64,000 nucleotides of DNA from Marinobacterium rhizophilum DSM 18822 (GTDB taxonomy: Bacteria; Pseudomonadota; Gammaproteobacteria; Pseudomonadales; Balneatricaceae), in the NCBI RefSeq assembly GCF_000378045.1, contig NZ_KB899099.1:97058-161057 (forward strand), read 5' to 3'. Every line of letters starts with the position of its first letter. The first letter of the stretch is position 1. Under the pieces are notes generated by a model. It had not been told where the DNA came from. It was given only the letters and a program-made list of their open reading frames with translations, and made no database searches. Position numbers and translations under genes: made by a program. Below, one piece after another: positions 17,432 to 27,264 of this stretch.

Positions 17432-17905
17432 TCAACCAACAAAATCAGCCACTGCTTTTATTAAGCCCTGTAAGTTTTCATTATTCGAAACATCAACAGG
17501 ATTGTATTTTTCTGCCTGATCCATTGCATCACAAAATTCAGCATAGTTACTGGCGCAAAACAAATTAGGCAGGCCGCTTAGTGAATCAACGGTATCCATT
17601 TGATGATTGTTTATATGCTCATTTAAAGATGACTGTCTGGGCACAACAATAATCGCCTTATTCAGATCCAAGGCCCGTATTATGTTACCCATACCCGCAT
17701 GGGAAACTATAATGTCAGCCTGATCGAAATGACCACTAAAATAAGGCTCGCTAATGTTTTTATGATAGCCGTCTTCGGGGGAGAATTTATTAGAGCTACC
17801 GACCTGAAAAACAATATCTTTGTATTGTTTCGCTTTCTGCCATTCAATGAGGTATTCGACAAGTCGATCAAAAGGCAGTTGAGTCCCAACAGTACAAAAT
17901 ATCAT
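17432..17905 (-). CDS. pssE: PssE-like glycosyltransferase subunit (Alg13-like)
   Basis: 157 residues, glycosyltransferase family 28 C-terminal type fold. MIFCTVGTQLPFDRLV at the start and ADIIVSHAGMGNIIRAL in the nucleotide-sugar binding region are diagnostic. It forms the donor-binding half of a split transferase with the PssD-like protein; the two genes abut exactly (stop at 17906-17908, start at 17905). The base composition is AT-rich like the neighbouring genes. Confidence 0.88.
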   Translation of the reverse strand: MIFCTVGTQLPFDRLVEYLIEWQKAKQYKDIVFQVGSSNKFSPEDGYHKNISEPYFSGHFDQADIIVSHAGMGNIIRALDLNKAIIVVPRQSSLNEHINNHQMDTVDSLSGLPNLFCASNYAEFCDAMDQAEKYNPVDVSNNENLQGLIKAVADFVG

Positions 17906-18394
17906 CTATATTACCTTCCCCACATAGGTTGCTCCATGCTTGCCATTAAGGTGTTCCCATTGAGTAAACACCTTATTCGCAGTGACACACGCAAGCCGAC
18001 CCGAAAGCGACAGTTTTTTAGTATTCGCGATACTGTCGACCCACAAAGTTTTACATCCCATTAGGCGAGCTATTACCAATGTAATAATACCAGGAGCAGC
18101 CCCGGTTGAAACAACATGGGTCGGCTTTAACTTTCTTACCAACCACAAAGATTTAGGGACAAAAAGTAGAGTTGGAAGTAAGTTCTTTCTGTTAAAGTCT
18201 GGTATTTTATTCTTAGAATAAAAATCAAACCCAGCATTATCGGCACAGGACAAGTCAACTGTCGCCACTGAAACGAGATGCCCTTCAAAAGCGGGCAGAA
18301 TACGCTTCATCTGAACCCAGTGCCCACCACCGGAACAAATAACCAAAACATGCTTACTCACGGGTACATGATCGTTGCAGCTTGTCTTTTCCAT
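17906..18394 (-). CDS. pssD: PssD-like glycosyltransferase subunit (Alg14-like)
   Basis: 162 residues. HVLVICSGGGHWVQMKRILPAF near the N terminus and HVVSTGAAPGIITLVIARLMG are characteristic of Alg14/PssD, the membrane-anchoring acceptor half that recruits PssE. The start lies inside the previous glycosyltransferase gene (37-base overlap) and is preceded by GGAGA. Confidence 0.88.
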   Translation of the reverse strand: MEKTSCNDHVPVSKHVLVICSGGGHWVQMKRILPAFEGHLVSVATVDLSCADNAGFDFYSKNKIPDFNRKNLLPTLLFVPKSLWLVRKLKPTHVVSTGAAPGIITLVIARLMGCKTLWVDSIANTKKLSLSGRLACVTANKVFTQWEHLNGKHGATYVGKVI

Positions 18395-19329
18395 CGCTCA
18401 GTTCTCCGTTGCATCAATGTTTTGGTACGCTCAGCCATGCCGTCCAGGTCTGATAAGACTTTTTGAATTGCTCCAGCTAAACTTTCGGGATCATCATTAT
18501 CTATAAGCTGAGCAGCGTCAGAGTACAAATCCCTAAGTGTTGTAGTATTAGAAAGTATCAATGGCTTACAGGCACTTAAACCTTCATTTGCAACACTTAG
18601 CTGAACATTCTGCCTTGTCGTCATACCAAGAACCATCGTGGCATTGAGCAATAAAGCGTCATACTCCGGTTTACTCAGATAATTGGTAAAAAATACGTTT
18701 TTCGGTATTTCAACATTATCCGAGTTAACGAATTTTTTTGAGTTACCGGTTATATAGAAATTAATATCGGATAACTTTGCCGCCTTTAGAACAGTTTCGA
18801 TCGGCTCATCAATATCAAATGAGCAGGGAAAAATTATATACTTTTCATTTTGATCGTCTCGCTTGGATACAGAGTCCAAGTCATACTGAAAAGGGTAATC
18901 CTCAAGAACATGGACTATATTCTCGTTAATACCGAGCGCTTTTAACTCTTCACTCACTGCCTTGTTATGCGCCAGAACAACATCCATCTTATTAAGCAAT
19001 GCACGAGCAAATGGAAATTTCATCCACTTATCACGTAGCATACTATTATGTAAATCTGCAATAATCGCGCAATCTTTCTTAAAGACAAACTTGTATATAA
19101 AAGCTATATGCAGCAGCAAACTAGGTGGCAATTGTATCCACAGCTGATCTGGTCGTTCAGTGAACAGAATCGCAAACGTTTTTACAATTTTGACGATGTA
19201 GTCCAGTGGTTTACTGATTATAGAACTACCGAAAGACGTATGGATATGCCTGAGGTCATATCCCCAATGTTCCTGCATGCAATCAGCCCTTCGCTGGTAT
19301 TTGACCCATGCAACCATAATTTTTTTCAT
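18358..19329 (-). CDS. Glycosyltransferase, GT4-like fold
   Basis: 323 residues. MVAWVKYQRRADCMQEHWG at the start and PEYDALLLNATMVLGMTTRQNVQLSVANEGLSACKPLILSNT (two pieces of the C-terminal nucleotide-sugar domain, including an E-G-x-x-A/S motif) fit a GT-B retaining transferase, with an Asp/Glu-containing end region LIDNDDPESLAGAI. It would add one sugar to the lipid-linked repeat. Donor and linkage cannot be read. AT-rich; 37-base overlap with the PssD-like gene. Confidence 0.75.
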   Translation of the reverse strand: MKKIMVAWVKYQRRADCMQEHWGYDLRHIHTSFGSSIISKPLDYIVKIVKTFAILFTERPDQLWIQLPPSLLLHIAFIYKFVFKKDCAIIADLHNSMLRDKWMKFPFARALLNKMDVVLAHNKAVSEELKALGINENIVHVLEDYPFQYDLDSVSKRDDQNEKYIIFPCSFDIDEPIETVLKAAKLSDINFYITGNSKKFVNSDNVEIPKNVFFTNYLSKPEYDALLLNATMVLGMTTRQNVQLSVANEGLSACKPLILSNTTTLRDLYSDAAQLIDNDDPESLAGAIQKVLSDLDGMAERTKTLMQRRTERWKRQAATIMYP

Positions 19330-19333
19330 AAAC

Positions 19334-19876
19334 TTATATTCCGTACCAGATGGGAAATTCGCTTGAGTAAGCTATGTTTGAATTTCTTTTTCCTACAGGC
19401 CTTGCTGGGTTACCGGCGTAAATCGTATAGGCATCCAGGCTTTTAGTCACAACACTACCTGGATAAACCACAGCACCTTCACCTATAATTACGCCAGGCA
19501 TCACCAATGCATTAGGAAAAATCCAGGCATTATCTTTTATCACAACGGTCTTTGAGACAGTTTTAGAGAATGGGTCATTAATATCGTGGCCCATTGTATA
19601 TATTTTTACACAATGGGAAATGTTCACGTTATTACCAATAACTAATTTCCCGCGAGCATCCAGAAAGCACTGGTAATTAACTGTAGTCCGATTGCCAATT
19701 GTGAGATTTCCAGGACAGAAAAGTTTGACGCCGCGGTGAATGGTAGCTTTTTCACCTACGGAAATACCAAAGCAGCGAAGTAAAAACCTTCTTACGCAGA
19801 AAAATAAGCTCAAACTTAATATAGTATTAAAAAAGCTCACAATAATTTTTTGAATATTCAGCTTGATAATTTTCAT
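19334..19876 (-). CDS. Hexapeptide-repeat (LbH) O-acetyltransferase
   Basis: 180 residues. N-terminal hydrophobic segment (about 8-30), then left-handed beta-helix hexapeptide turns (IHRGVKLFCPGNLTIGNRTTVNYQ, VVIKDNAWIFPNALVMPGVIIGEGAVVYPGSVVTKS) ending in YAGNPARPVG, the typical coenzyme-A site end of the maltose/galactoside acetyltransferase group. Likely decorates the repeat unit with acetyl groups. Five bases separate it from the glycosyltransferase start. Confidence 0.88.
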   Translation of the reverse strand: MKIIKLNIQKIIVSFFNTILSLSLFFCVRRFLLRCFGISVGEKATIHRGVKLFCPGNLTIGNRTTVNYQCFLDARGKLVIGNNVNISHCVKIYTMGHDINDPFSKTVSKTVVIKDNAWIFPNALVMPGVIIGEGAVVYPGSVVTKSLDAYTIYAGNPARPVGKRNSNIAYSSEFPIWYGI

Positions 19877-19880
19877 GCTT

Positions 19881-20678
19881 TTATTTGCCCAGGAGATGAT
19901 CGCTTATGGTAATGCTACTAACCTGGATAAAAGTATCCTGCGCAGCTGCAAACTTTGGTTTATTACCCCCAAAAAATGAAGAGAAAAGAATACCATCTAT
20001 TAACAATCCGTCATCATATCGGTATGTGACTTCGTGATTACTATAAACTAATTCATGGTCAAGCCACACCTGCAGAATACCATTAGACTGGCCAACTGAA
20101 TTCAATCTAACTTTCTGTGTTATATGATGCCACTGCCCTCTTTTGTAAGACCAACTATTCGCACCCAGAGCAGTTCCCCACACTTTACTCGTCGGGAGGT
20201 AGGCATAAACGGCGCCGGCACCCGCCGCTAGCCACAAAAATCTGGAACTGAAGCCGTCATACCCCGTTGGAATCCGTCCACCGGTATTCCCAGTTCCGCC
20301 GAAAAGACCGGGAAGCTTACCTCCGTTAACGAAGTCGAAGTCATTGGCGAATCTCAAATCGTAATCCAGGTAAAGACAGTCGTAACTTTGTTCAAAATTG
20401 ACCCTTACATTGATTCCGCCAACTGGTTTTTTTAGCTCCAGCATCGATTTTGGATCATAGCTTCCCTTAGGATAACTAATTTTTATTGCCTTATTATTAT
20501 TTTTACGCTCAACCACATCAATATTACTGCTGTCGGCTCTTACTGTATCACTTATATAGTCAGTTATATCCAATGCAAACCGATCATCTTTTGTGTTACA
20601 GGGTTCTTGTGCTAATACTGTCGATACGGGTTGTAACGATACAATAAAAGCGAGCCATCCAGACCTAAGATGTCGCAT
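19881..20678 (-). CDS. Secreted PL14-like polysaccharide lyase
   Basis: 265 residues with an N-terminal signal peptide (MRHLRSGWLAFIV ... VLAQ). The body shows features of family 14-type alginate/glucuronan lyases: GGKLPGLFGG, TGYDGFSSRFLWLAAGAGAVYAYLP, KRGQWHHITQKV, GILQVWLDHELVY and DGILFSSFFGG. Members cleave uronate-containing polymers by beta-elimination, so it may trim or release the cell's own polysaccharide, fitting the ugd gene in the same operon. The start at 20678 is chosen because a GGAG lies 12 bases upstream and the signal peptide begins there; an in-frame ATG at 20708 overlaps the upstream gene and is less likely. Confidence 0.72.
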   Translation of the reverse strand: MRHLRSGWLAFIVSLQPVSTVLAQEPCNTKDDRFALDITDYISDTVRADSSNIDVVERKNNNKAIKISYPKGSYDPKSMLELKKPVGGINVRVNFEQSYDCLYLDYDLRFANDFDFVNGGKLPGLFGGTGNTGGRIPTGYDGFSSRFLWLAAGAGAVYAYLPTSKVWGTALGANSWSYKRGQWHHITQKVRLNSVGQSNGILQVWLDHELVYSNHEVTYRYDDGLLIDGILFSSFFGGNKPKFAAAQDTFIQVSSITISDHLLGK

Positions 20679-20682
20679 GTAA

Positions 20683-21843
20683 CTATCTATTGCTCCGTAT
20701 CCAGTCAAGCAAATCCTTTTCAGACCGTTGTGATAACACTTCTAAAGTCTCATATTCTTTCTTGAGGTTTTGTTCAAGAACTGTTCGCCTACTGGGGAAT
20801 TCACTTATTTCCGACAAAATAGAGTCTGCTGATGGCTCACTCACCAATCGAGTTCCAGTAGGTAGCATTTTATGTATTTCTTTTAGCTTTGGTTCAATTT
20901 CAATTGCTATTGTAGGCGTATTGAAAGCGGCGGCGAGCATCACGCCATGAGCTCTGGCGCTCACAATTACTTTTGAACTTTGGCAAAGGTTATAGAAGAA
21001 AGTACTTGGCGATGTTCCATCAACTTCCCAAAAAACCCATTCGAATTCAGGCGCCCTGGCTACAAGATGCTCATCCCTGTCCTTATATAGGCAGATAAAT
21101 CTAACCTTTTGTCCCTGGTTTCTTAGGGTGGTAGCTGCATCAAACATTGCCGTAAGACATGCTTGACCCCTTTCGCTATGTGGCCAGTCACGAACAATGA
21201 AGGATACAAAACCGTCCTCATCGATTACGTTTTTGTTTTCTAGAGCAAGCTGTTCACTCTTGCTAATCCAAAGTTTTCTATTAAAGCTAGGATCAGTAAA
21301 AATGTTGGCCGATCTATTTGGAACGAAGTTTTTATACAAAGCGGCGCTGGTCGATTCACGAACCGAAATATAACTCAACGACGGCAGAATCTTTTTAGTT
21401 CTATCAAGATTTTTTCCTTCGCTTTCAAACGGCCCCAAACCTATACAATAAGCTGCAACGTGTTGTGCAAAATAGAGGTTATCATAAGCGCCTCTCGCCT
21501 TCATCAGCAGGCGAGTCAGTGTATCAAGCAAGCCGGACTGTCGCTTTATAATAGTAACAACCTTGGATAGTACACTTTTGGGCTTGGAGACCGGTGGTAA
21601 GAAAGAAAAGAACTGTCCACCTCCTCCAAGTATAACGACATCTGCGGAGAAGGGCTTCTTGATATGGATGAAGTTTGCTTCTGGCAAAATGTATTTACCA
21701 AGTACTGGATCCTCAACACCAATATAGATGTCTTTGCTATCAAATACCTTTCGCATCGACTTATAAGTAGAAACCATTAAAATGTCATCACCTATATTCC
21801 CAGGCCCGTAAGCACCACGGATATAACATTTTACTTTTTTCAT
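20683..21843 (-). CDS. Polysaccharide pyruvyl transferase family protein
   Basis: 386 residues. Family features are YGPGNIGDDILM at residues 12-23, VVILGGGGQFFSF near 70, and the C-terminal SSKVIVSARAHGVMLAAAFNTPTIAIEIEPK with the catalytic-region H. The family transfers pyruvate from PEP onto a sugar as a ketal, giving a negative charge. The ATG overlaps the flippase stop by 4 bases. AT-rich. Confidence 0.88.
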   Translation of the reverse strand: MKKVKCYIRGAYGPGNIGDDILMVSTYKSMRKVFDSKDIYIGVEDPVLGKYILPEANFIHIKKPFSADVVILGGGGQFFSFLPPVSKPKSVLSKVVTIIKRQSGLLDTLTRLLMKARGAYDNLYFAQHVAAYCIGLGPFESEGKNLDRTKKILPSLSYISVRESTSAALYKNFVPNRSANIFTDPSFNRKLWISKSEQLALENKNVIDEDGFVSFIVRDWPHSERGQACLTAMFDAATTLRNQGQKVRFICLYKDRDEHLVARAPEFEWVFWEVDGTSPSTFFYNLCQSSKVIVSARAHGVMLAAAFNTPTIAIEIEPKLKEIHKMLPTGTRLVSEPSADSILSEISEFPSRRTVLEQNLKKEYETLEVLSQRSEKDLLDWIRSNR

Positions 21844-23249
21844 ATTAATTTCTTCTCTTTAAAAAACGGAAACATGACAACTAAAAAAAGAACAGAAAGA
21901 ACGGAAAAATTCAACGCCATTGAATTTGAATAATTGGCAACAATCATGCTAGACATGAAACAGGCTGTGATTAACAGTATCGATCTTGAAAACATGACAG
22001 AGAAAGAGACTAGGCTGTGCCAATAAAAAACTGGCAGGAACAATACCAGGCTTGTTATATGGGCCAACAGAATTGACTTCGAAAGCGATACAGCCGAGAG
22101 CACAGGGGTTAACTGAAGAAACGTTAAGAATGAAACCAGCCAAAATGCATTACTTACTATACTAATCCATCCCTTTCCTTTTAACGCAATCACGCGTGCA
22201 ATTCCACTCTTGAACGCACTTATATACAGTGCAGCTGAAATCATCAAAGCACACTGCATATAGTCGTCCGGCGCAAAATCATCGAGCACATATTCGCCCC
22301 AAAATCGTAATGAAAGAACGATTGGAACGATAAAAACAAAGGCAGCAAGCATTGTGGGCAGATAATTAAGCGGGTTTCTCTCATATGATATATTTGTTTG
22401 AGAGAGCTTTGGCATAATGACTCCACCGAGCGAGATAATGACTTGGGTCAGTATCATTCCAAATTGCCACACCAATGCAAAAAGTGATGCCTGGGCCAGT
22501 CCATTGGGAGTCTCAGATAGTAGTTTTGTTGAATACCAGTAAGCAGGCGTAACAAACATACTTGTGACAAGCAACGGTATGAAAACTTTCCTGGTGACTT
22601 CTCCACCCTCTAGCTTTAATGATACGTAATTTAATGCTTTATTCTTTTTAATAAACATTAAGGCATGTATCAATGCAGTTGTAATTGAGTGTATTAACAA
22701 CCCCTGGATAGCACCAAATATTCCATCTTTTGTAATCAGATACATAGACAGTGGGGTAAGGAGCACTACAGGTATAATGTTTGCCATTGCCAACAGTTTA
22801 AATGCTTGCTGTCCTTGAAGGACGCCTGCAATTACACCTATGGCAATGTTTAGCGGAACCAATGAAAGAAGAATGTAGATCTCTGCTTTATCAGCAGTAC
22901 CGGCCGTCAGAAATTCAATTGACGCTTCAATATCATATAGCGTTGCTGCGCATACGCAAAACCAGATCAACAGAGCTAAAACCACAAGATTTAAGCATCC
23001 CGATACCGATTTATCGTCAAGAACGCCATTGCTGACCGATAGAATCTTGTTAGCCGACACAGTAATGGATTGTGTCAATATTCCAGAAATAACTGAGACA
23101 AGAAAGATAAAGACAGAAAGAGCACCGTGCTCTTCTGAAGTTAAAACATAGGCACAAAAAAAGCTTACAAAAAAAATAAAAAACTTATTACAACTAGAAG
23201 CAATAAGATTCAACAGTGCGCTTTCCAAGAATGAATCTTTGAATTTCAT
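21840..23249 (-). CDS. wzx: Wzx-type flippase (oligosaccharide translocase)
   Basis: 469 residues with 12 or more predicted membrane helices and the weakly conserved MOP/PST transporter layout: N-terminal ALLNLIASSCNKFFIFFVSFFCAYVLTSEEHGALSVF, and mid-protein ASLFALVWQFGMILTQVIISLGGVIMPKLS. It would flip the undecaprenyl-linked repeat to the periplasm. It overlaps both neighbours by 4 bases, in line with a tightly coupled operon. Assigned by topology and context rather than by a specific motif. Confidence 0.8.
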   Translation of the reverse strand: MKFKDSFLESALLNLIASSCNKFFIFFVSFFCAYVLTSEEHGALSVFIFLVSVISGILTQSITVSANKILSVSNGVLDDKSVSGCLNLVVLALLIWFCVCAATLYDIEASIEFLTAGTADKAEIYILLSLVPLNIAIGVIAGVLQGQQAFKLLAMANIIPVVLLTPLSMYLITKDGIFGAIQGLLIHSITTALIHALMFIKKNKALNYVSLKLEGGEVTRKVFIPLLVTSMFVTPAYWYSTKLLSETPNGLAQASLFALVWQFGMILTQVIISLGGVIMPKLSQTNISYERNPLNYLPTMLAAFVFIVPIVLSLRFWGEYVLDDFAPDDYMQCALMISAALYISAFKSGIARVIALKGKGWISIVSNAFWLVSFLTFLQLTPVLSAVSLSKSILLAHITSLVLFLPVFYWHSLVSFSVMFSRSILLITACFMSSMIVANYSNSMALNFSVLSVLFLVVMFPFFKEKKLI

Positions 23250-24418
23250 TTTTTATTTACCCATAAAAAACTAGCTATCAGTCCGATGCAATAAGGCTGG
23301 TATGGTGTCGCGCTCACTAAGAAGACACTAAAAATAAAGATTCGAGCCGGAATTGAAATTTTTGATGACGGTATTGCTGTAAAAGCAAACCCCGCTAACA
23401 AGACAAAGCCAACCAATCCATATTTAGTAATATATGTCAGGTAAGCACTATCAATATTGGAATGTGTAGTTTCCAAACCTCTATAAGCAAACCACGGGAT
23501 TTCAAATGTTGTTCCCGCCCCCAGACCAAACAAATAGTTTAGACCTGAAAATTCATTTATACGCTCAACTGCTGGTCCAAACCGGATCAGCAATTGTTCT
23601 GCTATACGATCAGCGGACAGATTATCAATAATACGGGTTGCATTAAGCTCAATACTCAAGAGGTAGAAGGAAAATGCAAGCAATACCGCAGCTAACGCAG
23701 CATAAGCGACTCTTTTTGGCCTGTTGAGATTACTCCCAATCGCCGATATTCCCAAACTTAGCAAGATAAACCTAGAGTTCGCAAGGAGCACCGATGCTAC
23801 AGAGAATAGAATAGATATAATTTTCAAACGGGACTTTGATGTAGAACTTACAAAACACGATATCAAGTAAATGGCACAATAATATGAGGAAGCATCAAGA
23901 TATCGGAAAGAGTTCTCTTCGTAGTACTCATCTTGAAACCCATAGAGTCCAGAGCTTATGAAGAAAAGTTTAACGAAGCTTGCCGCACCTGAAATAACAA
24001 ACATTTTTTGCTTAAAGCTATCATCAAATAAATCCTCCGTTTTTTTATAAAGATCCAGAACAGCAACAAGAAAAATGATGTTAAGAACAGGCCTTATATC
24101 TTTGATGTAATATTTATCCAAATCTACATACATCAAAGCTGCCGCTAGAAACACAAAATGCAATAACAATGTTGCTATAGAAAATGGATGAGCTCTTATT
24201 TTCAATCGTCCACTTGTCGCAAACTCTAAAAACAGCCGAACGATATAAGCAATCGTGAACCCATCATAAAAATAAACCCCCTGTAAGGATATTATCTGAC
24301 TATAGGCGTTGCTGCTTGGAAAGACACAGGCAATCAGCAATATTGAAATTATTGCATGCTTTCTTTTTGGCAGCAGCGCCGAAAGAAAAGATATTATCAG
24401 AAATATTAAGAAAATCAC
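23246..24418 (-). CDS. Wzy-type polysaccharide polymerase (putative)
   Basis: 390 residues, about 10-11 hydrophobic helices with one larger periplasmic loop (ATRIIDNLSADRIAEQLLIRFGPAVERINEFSGLNYLFGLGAGTTFEIPW ... ETTHSNIDSAYLTYITKYGLVGFVLL, read as two pieces). The loop pattern G-x-G with H-SNxDSxYL and a following GLVG helix is typical of Wzy/O-antigen ligase proteins. The start is GTG at 24418, with TAGGAA a few bases upstream. Very AT-rich compared with the flanking housekeeping genes. Confidence 0.75.
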   Translation of the reverse strand: MIFLIFLIISFLSALLPKRKHAIISILLIACVFPSSNAYSQIISLQGVYFYDGFTIAYIVRLFLEFATSGRLKIRAHPFSIATLLLHFVFLAAALMYVDLDKYYIKDIRPVLNIIFLVAVLDLYKKTEDLFDDSFKQKMFVISGAASFVKLFFISSGLYGFQDEYYEENSFRYLDASSYYCAIYLISCFVSSTSKSRLKIISILFSVASVLLANSRFILLSLGISAIGSNLNRPKRVAYAALAAVLLAFSFYLLSIELNATRIIDNLSADRIAEQLLIRFGPAVERINEFSGLNYLFGLGAGTTFEIPWFAYRGLETTHSNIDSAYLTYITKYGLVGFVLLAGFAFTAIPSSKISIPARIFIFSVFLVSATPYQPYCIGLIASFLWVNKK

Positions 24419-24449
24419 GATGTTCCTAACAGCAGGGTTCTTTTAAAAA

Positions 24450-25778
24450 TTATGATTGGCGACCAATAGAATGATATTGAATGCCTTGCCGTGCCAACCT
24501 TTTCACTTCGAAAAGGTTTCGCCCATCAAATATCACAGGCTGCTTCAACTGTTTTTTGATCAAGTCAAAGTCAGGTGCCTTGAATGCAGGCCACTCGGTA
24601 ACAATCACCAGCATATCCGCACTTTTCAGCGCCGCTTCCTTGGTACCACACAGGCTAAGATCATCTCGACTGCCGTAGATGCGTTGAGTTTCTTCCATCG
24701 CTTCCGGATCATAGGCTTGAACAATGGCGCCAGCATTCCACAGTGCTTCCATCAGTACACGGCTGGGGGCTTCACGCATATCATCTGTATTAGGTTTGAA
24801 ACTAAGACCCCAGAGCGCAACAGTCCTGCCCGCCAGGTCACCGTTAAAGTGTTTGTAGATTTTCTTGAACAGGGTGGTTTTCTGCTCATTGTTGCGGCTT
24901 TCTACGGCTTTCAACACCTTGGCATCGAAGTCGATGCTATCCGCAGTGCGAACCAGTGCCTGTACGTCTTTGGGGAAACATGACCCACCGTACCCCGCTC
25001 CGGGGTAGATAAAATGGTATCCGATACGCGGGTCGGAGCCGATACCCTGCCTCACCATTTCGATATCTGCACCGAGCTGTTCCGCCAGGTTGGCCATTTC
25101 GTTCATGAAACTGATTTTGGTTGCCAGCATGCAGTTGGCGGCATACTTGGTCAGCTCGGCGCTACGCACGTCCATGACGATGATCTTTTCATGGTTGCGA
25201 TTGAACGGCGCATAGAGCTCGCGCATCACTTCTTCCGCCACTTCACTGTCAGTACCGATAATGATGCGGTCAGGCTTCATGCAGTCGGCGACGGCGGAAC
25301 CCTCTTTGAGAAATTCCGGGTTGGAAACGACGGCAAAGGTCAGGTCGCTGCGATCGCGGCGCGCCAACACCTCTGCGACCCGGGCGCCGACCCTGTCGGC
25401 AGTGCCCACCGGGACAGTCGACTTGTCGATTATTGTCTGTGGCCGTTCCATGTGTTCGGCAATGGTTTCCCCCACGGCCAGAACGTACTGCAGATCGGCC
25501 GAGCCGTCCTCATCGGGCGGTGTACCGACCGCGATAAACTGCACATCGCCATGTTTCACAGCCTCGGCTGCATCGGTGGTAAAGCTCAGCCGGCCAGCAG
25601 CGAAATTATCGCGCACGAGATTCGCAAGCCCCGGCTCATAGATCGGGATCTGGCCCTGTTTCAGGCGTTCGACCTTGTTTTCGTCGATATCCACGCAAAT
25701 GACGTCGTGACCGACCTCGGCCAGTACGGCCCCCTGTACCAGACCGACGTAACCAATCCCGAATACGGTAACTTTCAT
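24450..25778 (-). CDS. ugd: UDP-glucose 6-dehydrogenase
   Basis: 442 residues. NAD-binding [21 protein letters not shown] at the start, [20 protein letters not shown], the catalytic cysteine in [13 protein letters not shown], and [19 protein letters not shown]. Makes UDP-glucuronate for an acidic polymer; GDP-mannose dehydrogenase is the nearest alternative, but the sequence is closer to UDP-sugar enzymes. AAGGA precedes the ATG. Base composition is like the chromosome, unlike the AT-rich genes downstream. Confidence 0.92.
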   Translation of the reverse strand: MKVTVFGIGYVGLVQGAVLAEVGHDVICVDIDENKVERLKQGQIPIYEPGLANLVRDNFAAGRLSFTTDAAEAVKHGDVQFIAVGTPPDEDGSADLQYVLAVGETIAEHMERPQTIIDKSTVPVGTADRVGARVAEVLARRDRSDLTFAVVSNPEFLKEGSAVADCMKPDRIIIGTDSEVAEEVMRELYAPFNRNHEKIIVMDVRSAELTKYAANCMLATKISFMNEMANLAEQLGADIEMVRQGIGSDPRIGYHFIYPGAGYGGSCFPKDVQALVRTADSIDFDAKVLKAVESRNNEQKTTLFKKIYKHFNGDLAGRTVALWGLSFKPNTDDMREAPSRVLMEALWNAGAIVQAYDPEAMEETQRIYGSRDDLSLCGTKEAALKSADMLVIVTEWPAFKAPDFDLIKKQLKQPVIFDGRNLFEVKRLARQGIQYHSIGRQS

Positions 25779-25869
25779 TAACAGATCCTTTTAATTCCTT
25801 AGTGGCCGAACGCAGAACTCCTGGCCGGGTTCCCCCTGTTCCGCCACGGGTTCAGAAGCGCAATAGACT

Positions 25870-27264
25870 TTAGTAAATGTCCTTGGATACCAGAGACAGC
25901 GGTGTTTTGAGCAATATCTTGATGTCCAGCCACACCGACCAGTTGCTGATATATTTCAGATCGAACTCTACACGTTTGGCCATCTTGTCGATGGTCTCGG
26001 TTTCGCCGCGGGCACCGCTGATTTGCGCCAGGCCGGTGATACCGGGCTTGATACGATGGCGCGCCATGTAAGCGGTGATCTTGTCGGCGTAATAGTCGTT
26101 ATGCGCCAGCGCATGGGGGCGCGGGCCAACAAGCGACATGTCTCCGAGCAGGACATTGAACAGCTGCGGCAGTTCGTCGATCGAGGTACGGCGGATAAAG
26201 CGACCGACTGCGGTGATGCGGGGGTCTTCACGGGTTGCCTGTTTAACCTGGGTATCCTGATGCACCCGCATTGAACGGAATTTCCACACCTTGATGATAT
26301 TGCCGTTCCAGCCGTGGCGTTGCTGCTTGAACAATACCGGCCCCGGAGATGAAAGCTTTACGGCAATGGCGGTGCCTATCAGCAGCGGGCTCAGCATTAC
26401 GATAGCCAGCAAGGCAACGCTTCGATCCAGTACGCTTTTGATGAAGGCTCCACGGTGTTGCGCCGTAAGTGGACACTCATTCAGGTGTATGGCTGGCAGT
26501 GTCCCGATGGAGGATACCGACTGATTCAGCAACACCAGTGAGGCCAGGTCGGGAATCCATACGACATCGACGTTGACATCCAGCAGGTCGATATACAGAC
26601 GTTCAATCTCGTTCATTCGACTAAAGGGCAGTGCGATATAGAGTCGGCGAACGCCCTGCTCGGCAATAATCTGGCGGATCTGCTCCAATTTGCCGAGCCG
26701 CGGGTATCGGCTGTCGGCGGTCAGAGACTCAGTACCCGCCTCCACCAGCCCCATCAGCGGCTCGTGCCGGTCATTGACGAGCACGTCAGCCAAACGCAGA
26801 GCCAGGTCGTCGGAGCCAATGATCAGGGCCTTGCGATTTTCACGCAGGCTCTGATGATAGCGGCGTGACAGATCGTGCAGGGGCAGGAAAGCCGCCGCCT
26901 GCACCAGATATCCGAGTAGCATCCATTTCAGCAGCACTTCCCGGGAATAGAGTTCGCTGCTCTTGGTAATAAAAGCGACAACGGCCAGCATGGCCAGCAC
27001 AAGCGACCAGCCGCCCAGCAGACGTATCAGGCCGGTAAAGGAGCCTTCGCGCCTCCTGTCGTAAACGTTCATGAGTGTGTAGGCCGGCACCGATCCCAAC
27101 AAAGCCACGGCCATCAGAATACGGTATTGCGATTCGAAATCACCGGTTTTCAACCAGGTAAGCAGGCCCAGTACCCCAGTGACCAGGGTCATGGCGACAA
27201 ACCACTGAATCCAGAATGTCAGTCCTCTTGGGTGTGGTAGCGACGCGTTTTTCTCAAACATCAT
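25870..27264 (-). CDS. wcaJ: Undecaprenyl-phosphate hexose-1-phosphate transferase (WcaJ/VpsL-like)
   Basis: 464 residues: five N-terminal helices (within 1-130), a CoA-binding-like middle domain (ALIIGSDDLALRLADVL), and a C-terminal bacterial sugar-transferase domain with KSVLDRSVALLAI, FKQQRHGWNGNIIKVWKFRSMR and DELPQLFNVLLGDMSLVGPRPH. This initiates repeat-unit synthesis by moving a hexose-1-phosphate onto undecaprenyl phosphate. First gene of the biosynthetic operon; GGGAG sits just before the ATG and an ops element lies in its leader. Confidence 0.93.
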   Translation of the reverse strand: MMFEKNASLPHPRGLTFWIQWFVAMTLVTGVLGLLTWLKTGDFESQYRILMAVALLGSVPAYTLMNVYDRRREGSFTGLIRLLGGWSLVLAMLAVVAFITKSSELYSREVLLKWMLLGYLVQAAAFLPLHDLSRRYHQSLRENRKALIIGSDDLALRLADVLVNDRHEPLMGLVEAGTESLTADSRYPRLGKLEQIRQIIAEQGVRRLYIALPFSRMNEIERLYIDLLDVNVDVVWIPDLASLVLLNQSVSSIGTLPAIHLNECPLTAQHRGAFIKSVLDRSVALLAIVMLSPLLIGTAIAVKLSSPGPVLFKQQRHGWNGNIIKVWKFRSMRVHQDTQVKQATREDPRITAVGRFIRRTSIDELPQLFNVLLGDMSLVGPRPHALAHNDYYADKITAYMARHRIKPGITGLAQISGARGETETIDKMAKRVEFDLKYISNWSVWLDIKILLKTPLSLVSKDIY

